Shown: positions 26,212 to 33,855 of the stretch, one piece after another
How positions within the stretch are numbered: the stretch's first letter is position 1
How the letters are laid out: every line of letters begins with the position of its first letter
Source: an uncultured Bacteroidales bacterium
GTDB taxonomy: Bacteria > Bacteroidota > Bacteroidia > Bacteroidales > Muribaculaceae
Assembly: GCA_949289215.1 (NCBI GenBank)
Contig: CASENC010000024.1
Span: forward strand, 1 to 64,000
Reading direction: 5' to 3'
Length of the DNA stretch: 64,000 nucleotides
Position numbers and translations under genes: made by a program
Notes under the pieces: generated by a model
Databases searched by the model: none
What the model saw: the letters and a program-made list of their open reading frames with translations, nothing else
What the model was told of the DNA's origin: nothing

Positions 26212-28344
26212 CTAATTGGTCATGCGCTTCAGCACATTGTACGACGGCAATATGCCCAGTTCGCCGGCCTTGCTCAAGTCTTCCACACCCTTCTCCTTGT
26301 TACCGAGCCGCAGGTAAACGAGTCCACGGTTGTAGTACGCCTCGCCGAAATCGGGCTTTATGCTTATGGCCTCGGTGTAGCAGCTTATGGCGGCAGTGAG
26401 ATCTTGCATACGCATATAAATGTTGCCCTTGTTGAATATGGCATACACGTTGCGCGGCGACAACTTAACCACTCGGTCGAGGTCGTCGATTATATGCTGC
26501 ATGGCCACGCTCGACTTGCGCTCGCCCAGCGTGGGCAGTCCGCCGACATTTCCGCCCGGCAATGCCTGTTTCCCTGGCGTAATGTTACCTACGGAATGTA
26601 CATCTGTACTTCCGGCACCGGTTTCGTCACCGGTTTCATCGATTTGCATCTGCATATACCGGGCATACGACCGCCCCATATAAGCCAACGAGAAATCGGG
26701 GCTGAGTTCTATGGCACGTGTAAAATCATCTATCGCACCGGCCGGATTTTTCACCATCATGAAATCCATGGCGCGGGCAAAATAATCGATGGAACGAGCC
26801 GATGAAGTTGCCAGCAACCCGTTATAATACTCTATCGACCTGAAATGAGCATCTATCTGATCTTCATACAGGCGGAATTGCGAATTAGTAAGCAACAACA
26901 TAAACGGCAACAAGCGCAACGAGTTTAAGTCGGTCACTTCTTTTATATAGTATGTGTTTTCCACAACGTTGTCGCTGCGGTCGTAATACGACAAGAAGAA
27001 CATAGGCTCAAGATCGATGTGATAATTGAAATCCTGTATCCGGCCTCGCGTGCGGTTTTCGTATTTCGGTTTTATTTCATTGTCATTTTCCACCGTCAAC
27101 AAGGTGTTGAACCTGTTCATCACAGCCTCGGGCGATTCTTTCCCGGTTTCTTCGGCTTGCTTGCCATCATTGCTGCCTTGTGCCAAAGTTTCGTCGTTCT
27201 CATTTTCTTTTTGCCGTTCCTTGTTTTCGCGACTCAATTCACGGGCTCGGTTGTAATCCTGCTCCCCGCCTGCCATGTCACCCATCTTGCGCTTGCACTC
27301 GCTGCGGGCAAACAACACCGCGTCAAAGTCGGGGTAGGTTTCCAGCACCGCGTCAAAGTCGGCTATGGCATCACGGTACTGCCCCGTCTCGGAATACAAC
27401 AATGCGCGGTTATATCGTGCGGCCATGTTGCCGGGTTCGCTGCGTAGCACATAGCTGAAATCCTCTATGGCCTTATTGTTGTCACCGACCTCGGTACGCA
27501 GCAAGCCGCGATTGAAGTGTGCGGCCATGCTCGTTGGGTCGAGCTGAAGCGCATAATCATAATCGGCCATCGCACCAAAGTAATCATCTAAGTTGTACTT
27601 CATGAACGCACGGTTTATGAAATACCCCGAGAAGTGCGGCTCAAGTTTTATCGCCTCGTCCATGTCGGCAAGTGCAGCCTTGAAATCCTTGTTGTAATCC
27701 ATGTTGATTTCAGAACGCATCACATATGCGCCCGGAATGTTCTTGCTTATCGATATGCTTTTGTCGATATCGGCCAGGGCTGCTACTGTATCGTGCTGTT
27801 CCATGCGCAACTGTGCCCGGCCCAGGTAACCGTTGGCATGGCCGGGATAAATGTCAAGCAGCCGGGTATATGTCGAGTCCGATTGACCGTATTCACCAAT
27901 TTCACACTCACACACAGCCTTGTTCATAAGGAACACCTGATGCTGAGGCATCTGTTTCAGACCCGTTTCATAATCGGCAATTGCCCCTTTGTAATCCTTG
28001 AGCGTCTGCCGTGCAATACCGCGCACCTGGTAAGCATCCACTATGAACGGATTGCGGTCGATGGCCAACGAACAATCCTCTTCGGCTCCCTTGTAATCCT
28101 CAAGTTCCAATTTTGCTATAGCCCTGTAAAAATAAGGGTCGGCAAGATAAGGCTTGGCCTTTATTACTTGATTGAAATATTGTATCGACAGAATATAATC
28201 TTCAAAATACAGCGCATTCCGCCCGATGTTCATCACTTGGTCGGTATTAATCTGTGCATGACACTTCACGCCGTTGCCGGTTACCGCCAAAATGGCAACA
28301 ATCACGACACGGATAAATATATTTTTTATATAATGTGATTTCAT
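26212..28344 (-). CDS. Secreted/periplasmic tetratricopeptide repeat protein
   Basis: 710 residues with a signal peptide (about 1-30, ending CHAQ). About a dozen TPR units fill residues 33-385 and 520-705 (e.g. YFYRAIAKLELEDYKGAEEDCSLAI, ARYNRALLYSETGQYRDAIADFDAVL). Between them lie a Glu/Asn/Lys-rich linker (about 370-410) and a 110-residue non-TPR segment with RIQDFNYHIDLEPMFFLSYY. TPRs mediate protein contacts; partner unknown. Monocistronic, with its own promoter at 28377-28406; it converges with the corA remnant. Confidence 0.88.
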   Translation of the reverse strand: MKSHYIKNIFIRVVIVAILAVTGNGVKCHAQINTDQVMNIGRNALYFEDYILSIQYFNQVIKAKPYLADPYFYRAIAKLELEDYKGAEEDCSLAIDRNPFIVDAYQVRGIARQTLKDYKGAIADYETGLKQMPQHQVFLMNKAVCECEIGEYGQSDSTYTRLLDIYPGHANGYLGRAQLRMEQHDTVAALADIDKSISISKNIPGAYVMRSEINMDYNKDFKAALADMDEAIKLEPHFSGYFINRAFMKYNLDDYFGAMADYDYALQLDPTSMAAHFNRGLLRTEVGDNNKAIEDFSYVLRSEPGNMAARYNRALLYSETGQYRDAIADFDAVLETYPDFDAVLFARSECKRKMGDMAGGEQDYNRARELSRENKERQKENENDETLAQGSNDGKQAEETGKESPEAVMNRFNTLLTVENDNEIKPKYENRTRGRIQDFNYHIDLEPMFFLSYYDRSDNVVENTYYIKEVTDLNSLRLLPFMLLLTNSQFRLYEDQIDAHFRSIEYYNGLLATSSARSIDYFARAMDFMMVKNPAGAIDDFTRAIELSPDFSLAYMGRSYARYMQMQIDETGDETGAGSTDVHSVGNITPGKQALPGGNVGGLPTLGERKSSVAMQHIIDDLDRVVKLSPRNVYAIFNKGNIYMRMQDLTAAISCYTEAISIKPDFGEAYYNRGLVYLRLGNKEKGVEDLSKAGELGILPSYNVLKRMTN

Positions 28345-28376
28345 ATATTTATAATGGCAAACCTACAGCCGACGCA

Positions 28377-28406
28377 AAGTTAATACTAATAATTCTATGC
28401 ACAATC
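28377..28406 (-). promoter_or_regulatory. Promoter of the TPR gene
   Basis: Minus strand TAACTTTG (28384-28377) with TTG at 28406-28404 and a 19-base spacer, matching the Bacteroidetes consensus. 32 bases before the ATG. Confidence 0.65.
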
Positions 28407-28518
28407 GGCATACACCGTTTTTTAGATTTTTCAACCAACAGACAATTTCTTGGTAAAATAAGCTATAAATTCTTACATTTATGATAATCACGCATCAATC
28501 TGAAACAAGTAAAATGCT

Positions 28519-28526
28519 TAACTTTG
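28519..28526 (+). promoter_or_regulatory. Promoter -7 box of the phospholipase operon
   Basis: TAACTTTG, a full -7 match, only 15 bases before the ATG at 28542. The very short leader supports that ATG against the one at 28524, which would lie inside the box. Confidence 0.6.
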
Positions 28527-28541
28527 CACAAATTGATTTTT

Positions 28542-29381
28542 ATGCTTAAAAAGATTATATTTATAGTAATTCTTTTAACTTCCAACTTTATTGTCTCAGC
28601 ACAAATTGTCAACAACAAGGCTGTGGGCAGCTTTAATGCCGACAGCATACGCGCACAATTCGACAACGGGCCGTATTTCACATTGTTCCGCGACAACTAT
28701 TTTATTCTTGGCACTACACTTGGCGGACGACCGACAAGGACAAACTCGGATGTGAAATTCCAAATAAGCATAGCGCAACGTCTCACCAAGAGCACACTGC
28801 CATTCAACACCTATTTGTTTCTCACATATTCCCAGAAATGTATGTGGAACGTGTTTGAAGAATCGTTGCCGATGCGCGACCTTAACTTTAATCCGGGCAT
28901 AGGTATCGCAAAGTTGCTTATCGTAAAAGACAAACTGATAGGCAAGGCCATGCTCATGCTTGAACACGAATCCAACGGTCGCGACGGTGAAGATTCCCGC
29001 AGTTGGAACAAAATCTCGTTTGCCGCAAATATATTCATCGACCCACAATTCATGATACACGGCAAATATTGGATTCCAATCATCGACGGAGAAAACAACA
29101 AAGACATATTGAAGTATTCGGGAATATACCAAACAGGGATACAGGTTACTTCTCGCGACCGGCGATTCGGAATGGCTGTGACGGTCGTGAAAAGGCAAGG
29201 GTGGAACCTGAATTGCAACGTAATCGTGGAACTTAATTATCGGTTGTTCAAAAAAGACAACCAATTCCTGTTCTTGCAATACTATAACGGATATGGCGAG
29301 AACCTGCTCGATTACAACAAATTCCACTCCCGTCTTCGCGCCGGGATTGTCATAAAACCCGATTTCTTCAGCGACTATTGA
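28542..29381 (+). CDS. pldA: Outer-membrane phospholipase A (OMPLA/PldA family)
   Basis: 279 residues: signal peptide (1-20) and a 12-strand-type barrel. The catalytic cluster is plain: HESNGRDGEDSRSWN gives His142, Ser144 and Asn156 in precursor numbering, the same spacing as the His-Ser-Asn triad of E. coli OMPLA. It hydrolyses phospholipids that reach the outer leaflet of the outer membrane and so preserves lipid asymmetry. The final residues are SDY after FF, a usual barrel end. Followed 3 bases later by a glycosyltransferase-like ORF. Confidence 0.9.
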   Translation: MLKKIIFIVILLTSNFIVSAQIVNNKAVGSFNADSIRAQFDNGPYFTLFRDNYFILGTTLGGRPTRTNSDVKFQISIAQRLTKSTLPFNTYLFLTYSQKCMWNVFEESLPMRDLNFNPGIGIAKLLIVKDKLIGKAMLMLEHESNGRDGEDSRSWNKISFAANIFIDPQFMIHGKYWIPIIDGENNKDILKYSGIYQTGIQVTSRDRRFGMAVTVVKRQGWNLNCNVIVELNYRLFKKDNQFLFLQYYNGYGENLLDYNKFHSRLRAGIVIKPDFFSDY

Positions 29382-29384
29382 CCG

Positions 29385-29918
29385 ATGATTGTATATCTCG
29401 ACAATATCATATTCAGCCTGCAACCTTCGAGCCAAGAATGTAGCAAACTGTGGGCGACAATGATACGTCACCTGCTCCCAATGCCCGGTGTGGCATTACG
29501 TTTCATCGAATACCGCAATGCCATCAACAACGGCGACCGCTTTCGCCTCGACCTTGCCAGGCGCGGCCACTTATACTTCATGCGCAACCTGTGGCTCACA
29601 CGCTACCTTGCCGTGCGCATCGACGGATACGACGGCAAGCCTTTCATATTCCATTCCTCGGGTTACAGAATATGCGACAATCCTTGGGCCGTGAACATAA
29701 TTACCGTAAACGATGATTTCAAGCCCATATATCACAGGCTAATGTCATTGCGCCGTTGCGACCTTATAATATGCACTTCGCGGCAGGTTTTAAGCCTGCT
29801 TCCTGCCGACTGCAAACACAAAGCGACAATCGTGTCAACAAAAAAGAGCAACGAAAACATTGCTCTTTTTACCCTTAAAGCATATCGCATGGCAATTCGC
29901 CGTCATGGCAACAAATAA
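29385..29918 (+). pseudogene. Stub of a GT-B glycosyltransferase (N-terminal domain only)
   Basis: 177 residues. IVYLDNIIFSLQ at the start, PFIFHSSGYRICDNPWAVNIITVNDDF (in outline, about 88-113) and RRCDLIICTSRQVLSLLPAD resemble the N-terminal Rossmann domain of Bacteroidetes GT4-like transferases, where the equivalents are HSSYYR, TTVHDF and DGIICIS. The whole C-terminal nucleotide-sugar domain is absent, and a perfect terminator hairpin (29841-29870) lies inside the last 25 codons. The end also overlaps rdgB by 16 bases. I read it as a decayed gene; a stand-alone domain is possible. Confidence 0.55.
29841..29870. terminator. Bidirectional terminator, rdgB / phospholipase operon
   Basis: A perfect 11-bp inverted repeat AAAAAGAGCAA / TTGCTCTTTTT with an 8-base loop, giving a T-run on both strands. 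It lies 33 bases past the rdgB stop and inside the 3' end of the GT stub. Confidence 0.88.
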
Positions 29919-30481
29919 TCCACAAGTTTCTTAACGGCGCGGCCACGATGGCTGATGGCATTTTTCTGCTCGTGCGTCATTTCGGCAAACGTCAATCCGC
30001 CGCCACCTTCAGGCTCGAAAATGCTGTCATATCCGAAACCGTCGGTACCTCTCCGCTCGGTTAATATCCGCCCGGCAACTTCCCCCTCAAACGTCACAAT
30101 ATCGCTACCTGTGCACAAAGCAATGACGGTGACAAATCGGGCCCGGCGGTCGGTTTTCCCGTCCATGAGCCGCAACACCTTGTCTATATTATGCTCGCTG
30201 TTACAGTCTTCTCCCGCATATCGAGCTGAATACACACCGGGAGCACCGCCCAAGGCATCTATCATCAAACCGGTATCATCGGCAAAACAGTCATAACCGT
30301 AATGCTCCTTTACATATCGTGCTTTTATAACGGCATTTCCCTCAATGGTGTCGGCATCCTCCACAATATCCTCGTGGCAACCTATGTCGGCAAGTCCCAG
30401 CACCTTTATGCATCCGCCTGCAAGCATTTCCTGCAATTCTCGTAATTTATTCTTATTATTGGTGGCAAAAACTATTTCCAT
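29903..30481 (-). CDS. rdgB: XTP/dITP diphosphatase (non-canonical purine NTP pyrophosphatase)
   Basis: 192 residues of the HAM1/RdgB family, which hydrolyses ITP, dITP and XTP to monophosphates and keeps them out of DNA and RNA. Visible: FATNNKNKLRELQEML at the N-terminus, DDTGLMIDALGGAPGVYSARYAG (about 67-89), GFGYDSIFEPEG and SHRGRAVKKL at the end. MEIVFATNN at 30481 is chosen; a Met two codons earlier is possible. It follows the FadL-like gene by 9 bases. Confidence 0.96.
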   Translation of the reverse strand: MEIVFATNNKNKLRELQEMLAGGCIKVLGLADIGCHEDIVEDADTIEGNAVIKARYVKEHYGYDCFADDTGLMIDALGGAPGVYSARYAGEDCNSEHNIDKVLRLMDGKTDRRARFVTVIALCTGSDIVTFEGEVAGRILTERRGTDGFGYDSIFEPEGGGGLTFAEMTHEQKNAISHRGRAVKKLVDYLLP

Positions 30482-30490
30482 AATCAATTT

Positions 30491-32119
30491 TTAAAACCTT
30501 ATTCCAAGTGTCCAAACTATTTGGTTGTCATAATTGTTGATACGAGCCATCGGCGGCAAATCACATCCGCCATCGGTATAATATACCGGAGAATAAGCAT
30601 GATAATCGGTCTGCCTGTCACGATGAACAAAAGCAAAGTCGGTATAAAAACGTTTATACTTATATCCCAAGCCGAATGTTATGTGCTGAATATTATTTTC
30701 AGTCTCATAGCTCGCAGGCATATGCGTCGTATAAACATATTCAAGGTTATCACGCACACGGTCGGCCGAACCCGAAGTTTGGTAAGAATATCCGGCACGA
30801 ATACTGAAGTTATCGGTCAACCTGTACTCGGCACCCACCTTAAAAATATGTGAAGCCTTGTAATAATTGTCAACATCGGTATTCAGGTCGATAAAATCAT
30901 TGCCATAATCATCTTCGGCCTCCATCGTCTGGTTGCCGATGTATTCATAATCAAAGCTCAAAATTCCCCGGCCGCCAATCACGGCAGCTGCACTTGCCAC
31001 AAATCTCCACGGAGTGCGCAAGTTGTAATTGAATTCCGATATATACCCTTCGTCGGTAAACGATTCACCTCTATTCACTATCCCGTCGGCTTCATAATGA
31101 TAATTGACATCGGCGTAATATTCGTTACGCAGCGAATAATAAGTAGGCGTGTGAAATGCAAACCCCAGTCGCAACTCGTTTATAGGCTTGAGGATTACTC
31201 CGAGGTTGAAATTAACACCCGTTCCTGTGGTACGGCTGTAATTGTGCACCCCATAATCGGCAACACCACGCCTTATCTCTTCATAATCGTTACCGTCGGT
31301 AGGATCGTTGTAAGTAACCGACACATATGCATTCTGCAAATTTTCGCCGTAATAAGTGTCAAGATTATGCTCTATCGAACTTATACCCAGGCTCATGCCC
31401 CAATACAGCGTATTGGCTACGTTACCGCCGAAATTAAATGTAAAATCATCTATTCCACCCGACTCGAATGTCTCGAATGTCGCAGCACCCTTTGTGCCAT
31501 CACCCCAAAGGCCTTGTATGCTGTTATCCACAGCGTTTGTCATAAATGAGTTATAGGCAAGTATGTCCATCCACCCGGCATTGCCGTCAAGATAAGGATT
31601 GAACCCCTTGTAATAACTGTCATATGTCAAATCATCGAGCGAGACACCGCTACCGGCTGTCACTCCTGCCATATAATTGGAGAACGACCCCGACAAATTG
31701 TTAATCGTTCCACGGTAGTGGCGATTAAACGATGCCGCACGGTTATAAGTAAATCCCCAATTGATATTGGGCATTATCTCGGAATCGAGCCGCAATGCAC
31801 CCACATAACCGGCATTGTTGCAATAAAATTTAAAACGGTCGGTAGCCACACTTGAATTGCCACTCTCGGTTGTGGTGCTGCCTATGTCGAAATCAAACGT
31901 GATACCGACATCCGAACTGCGATATATACCTATGCCGCCGGGATTAAGGTTTATGGCCGACAAGTCACCCCCAAGTGCCCCGAAAGCTCCGGCCATCGAC
32001 ATATACCGGGCCGTGCCGCGCATCTCACGTTGCGAAAACTGATAAATGTCGAAAGCCGACTGTGCCATTACCGATACCGGTAATAACAACAACGAATATG
32101 CTAAAATCTTCTTTTTCAT
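30491..32119 (-). CDS. OMPP1/FadL/TodX-like outer-membrane transporter
   Basis: 542 residues. Signal peptide 1-19 (ending VMAQ), then SQREMRGTARYMSMAGAFGALGGDLSAINLNPGGIGIYRSSD (in outline, about 29-70): the GAFxALGGDxSAxxxNPAG-type motif of the FadL/TodX family. The remainder is a long barrel ending NQIVWTLGIRF with terminal Phe. FadL proteins pass hydrophobic compounds through the outer membrane; the Bacteroidetes substrate is unknown. First gene of a two-gene unit with rdgB. Confidence 0.82.
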   Translation of the reverse strand: MKKKILAYSLLLLPVSVMAQSAFDIYQFSQREMRGTARYMSMAGAFGALGGDLSAINLNPGGIGIYRSSDVGITFDFDIGSTTTESGNSSVATDRFKFYCNNAGYVGALRLDSEIMPNINWGFTYNRAASFNRHYRGTINNLSGSFSNYMAGVTAGSGVSLDDLTYDSYYKGFNPYLDGNAGWMDILAYNSFMTNAVDNSIQGLWGDGTKGAATFETFESGGIDDFTFNFGGNVANTLYWGMSLGISSIEHNLDTYYGENLQNAYVSVTYNDPTDGNDYEEIRRGVADYGVHNYSRTTGTGVNFNLGVILKPINELRLGFAFHTPTYYSLRNEYYADVNYHYEADGIVNRGESFTDEGYISEFNYNLRTPWRFVASAAAVIGGRGILSFDYEYIGNQTMEAEDDYGNDFIDLNTDVDNYYKASHIFKVGAEYRLTDNFSIRAGYSYQTSGSADRVRDNLEYVYTTHMPASYETENNIQHITFGLGYKYKRFYTDFAFVHRDRQTDYHAYSPVYYTDGGCDLPPMARINNYDNQIVWTLGIRF

Positions 32120-32150
32120 AAGCGCATCTTGTTTATGGTAATTTTAAATT

Positions 32151-32182
32151 TTGTGCCGTCACACACATTATGGACGGCACAA
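32151..32182 (-). terminator. Probable terminator after the low-complexity protein gene
   Basis: A perfect 10-bp stem TTGTGCCGTC / GACGGCACAA with a 12-base loop, 29 bases past the stop at 32211. The following minus-strand sequence is A/T-rich (AATTTAAAATT) rather than a pure T-run, so efficiency is uncertain. Confidence 0.55.
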
Positions 32183-32210
32183 ATGCGTTTTTACTAAATT
32201 CATATTTTCA

Positions 32211-33623
32211 TTATCGACGGCCACGGCCTCCGCCACCTCCACGCACGGCCCCTCCACCACCACGAGAGTATCCGCCGCTGCGGGTTGTTGACTGGCGGTA
32301 ACTGCTACCCCGGCTGTATGACGATGTGCGATTGCTGCTGCGGTAGGTCGATGTACTGCGACTCCTATTGTAGCTCGGAGTAGTAGCACTACTGCGGTAG
32401 GTCGATGTGCTGCGGTTAGGACTGCGGTAATACGATGTGCCCCGACTCGTCGAGCGATACCCTGTCCGGCCTGTTCCAAATGTCGAAGTCGTGGTTGCCG
32501 GACGGCGGTTGAGCTGATTGGTGCGCCTTACCGTGGTTGCAGCCCTGCGTGTGCCCGTCGCAACCGAAGGTGTGCGGTTAACTCTATTGCCGGTAACGGC
32601 ACTTACACGATTGCCTGTCACATTATTTATCCGGTTGCCGGTGGTTACTGCTCCCACACGGTTTGCAGCCAAATTACCGGTTGAAGCATTCACCCTATTT
32701 ACGCGTGTCCTGTATCGGTTTACCGAGTTATTTAAAGCAACACGGTTTCCCGTCCGCCTGTTTACTGCCGAAGTCACGGCTTGCCTTCGCGTCGAGTTGC
32801 TTATGCGCCCACCGGCAGTTGCAGGCCTGCGGTTGCCTGCTGCCATCATGCGCCCTCCGCCGCCACGGGTCACACCTGCGGCATATCCGCGATGACGCCC
32901 GGTATTGGCATACAGACGACGGCCTCCGGCCGAATAATGCCTCGGTGGTGTCGGACGCCACCAGTCATGATAATAATGGTGGTGATGATAAGCATAATAT
33001 GGCGCACACCACCCCCATCCCCAATAAGGACGATACCATGAATAATGCCAGTACGGACGGTAATACCATGGGTCGTAATACCACGGGTCGAGCCACGGGT
33101 CATACACGCTCAGCCCCCAACCCCATGTTCCAAACGAGACAGTCGCACCAAGCGGGCTGATGTAGGTAGTTGCCGGCGTACCCACGACAATATTCACATC
33201 GGGACGGGTATATACATACAAATCAACGGCTTCCTCGTCGGCACAGCTGTCTATAACCTCGGGATTGTGGAAACGCCTTATGCGCTCGGTGTAACGGAAT
33301 GTGTCTCCGTCCATGTCGGCAACAGCGGCGGTATCTATGCTTACGGTGTCGCCGGCCGTTATCGCATAATGGCGGTTATACTCGTCAACATCGCGCATAT
33401 CAACCACGCTGCCGGTCCATCCTGTGGTTTGGTCGGCAGTATAATAATCGGCAACAAGCTCGTCATCGGCTACAGCCTTCACCGGCTCGACGGACGGTGT
33501 TTTTTCGGCGACAGTCTTTTTTTCCTGCGAACTGTCATAATAAATATCGTCATAATCTTGCGCGGCCACCAAGGCAGTCGCAGCGCAAAATATGCTCATA
33601 GTTGCAAAAAAACGTAATTTCAT
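32211..33623 (-). CDS. Exported low-complexity protein, Trp/Tyr/Pro core and Arg/Ser/Thr/Gly/Asn-rich repeats
   Basis: 470 residues from the ATG at 33623, which begins a signal peptide (KLRFFATMSIFCAATALVAAQ). Three parts follow: an acidic beta-type region (about 22-165), an extreme aromatic stretch (about 175-240; SVYDPWLDPWYYDPWYYRPYW then HYHHHHYY-like), and a very basic tail (about 245-470) with TGNRV-type repeats, RSTSTYRSS repeats and a final GGGG/RGRR run. No known domain is recognised. Similar Bacteroidetes proteins are annotated hypothetical. Codon use is not random, and the frame is uninterrupted across 1.4 kb, so it is a real gene. Confidence 0.8.
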   Translation of the reverse strand: MKLRFFATMSIFCAATALVAAQDYDDIYYDSSQEKKTVAEKTPSVEPVKAVADDELVADYYTADQTTGWTGSVVDMRDVDEYNRHYAITAGDTVSIDTAAVADMDGDTFRYTERIRRFHNPEVIDSCADEEAVDLYVYTRPDVNIVVGTPATTYISPLGATVSFGTWGWGLSVYDPWLDPWYYDPWYYRPYWHYSWYRPYWGWGWCAPYYAYHHHHYYHDWWRPTPPRHYSAGGRRLYANTGRHRGYAAGVTRGGGGRMMAAGNRRPATAGGRISNSTRRQAVTSAVNRRTGNRVALNNSVNRYRTRVNRVNASTGNLAANRVGAVTTGNRINNVTGNRVSAVTGNRVNRTPSVATGTRRAATTVRRTNQLNRRPATTTSTFGTGRTGYRSTSRGTSYYRSPNRSTSTYRSSATTPSYNRSRSTSTYRSSNRTSSYSRGSSYRQSTTRSGGYSRGGGGAVRGGGGGRGRR

Positions 33624-33685
33624 AACAGCGTTCTCCTTTCTAATTCTACACATTAGATATGCTATGTGGCAACAAGTTTAATTTC

Positions 33686-33693
33686 CAAACATA
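33686..33693 (-). promoter_or_regulatory. Promoter -7 box of the low-complexity protein gene
   Basis: Minus strand TATGTTTG, a TAnnTTTG match, 63 bases before the ATG at 33623. Lies back to back with the plus-strand promoter at 33709-33739. Confidence 0.45.
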
Positions 33694-33708
33694 AAATTAG
33701 TCATTTGT

Positions 33709-33739
33709 TTTGTTATGACAATATAAAGTGGTATTTTTG
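33709..33739 (+). promoter_or_regulatory. Promoter of the lipoprotein-DUF5723-dus operon
   Basis: TTTG (33709-33712), 19-base spacer, TATTTTTG (33732-33739): a complete consensus promoter. The leader to the lipoprotein ATG at 33856 is about 110 bases; in-frame ATGs at 33811 and 33817 are nearer but give no better signal peptide. Confidence 0.7.
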
Positions 33740-33855
33740 TAGCATAATTTGGCATATCTTAACAGCCATAAAGTGAAGTGCTCTGTGCTATAGAAGCTAT
33801 AGAGAAGTTCATGAATATGAAACATTTCAGTGATTTATTTTCAAAATTATTCATA

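Noticed and set aside
28596..29471. 291-codon minus-strand open frame opposite the phospholipase
   Set aside because: Antisense shadow of pldA, whose catalytic residues and signal peptide are clear.
32168..32479. 103-codon minus-strand ORF in another frame of the low-complexity gene
   Set aside because: Created by the repeat codons of the real gene; Ala/His/Thr repeat with no start context.
32290..32860. Short direct repeats, considered as a CRISPR-like or satellite array
   Set aside because: They are coding repeats (TGNRV, RSTSTYRSS) in one frame, of uneven length and without unique spacers.
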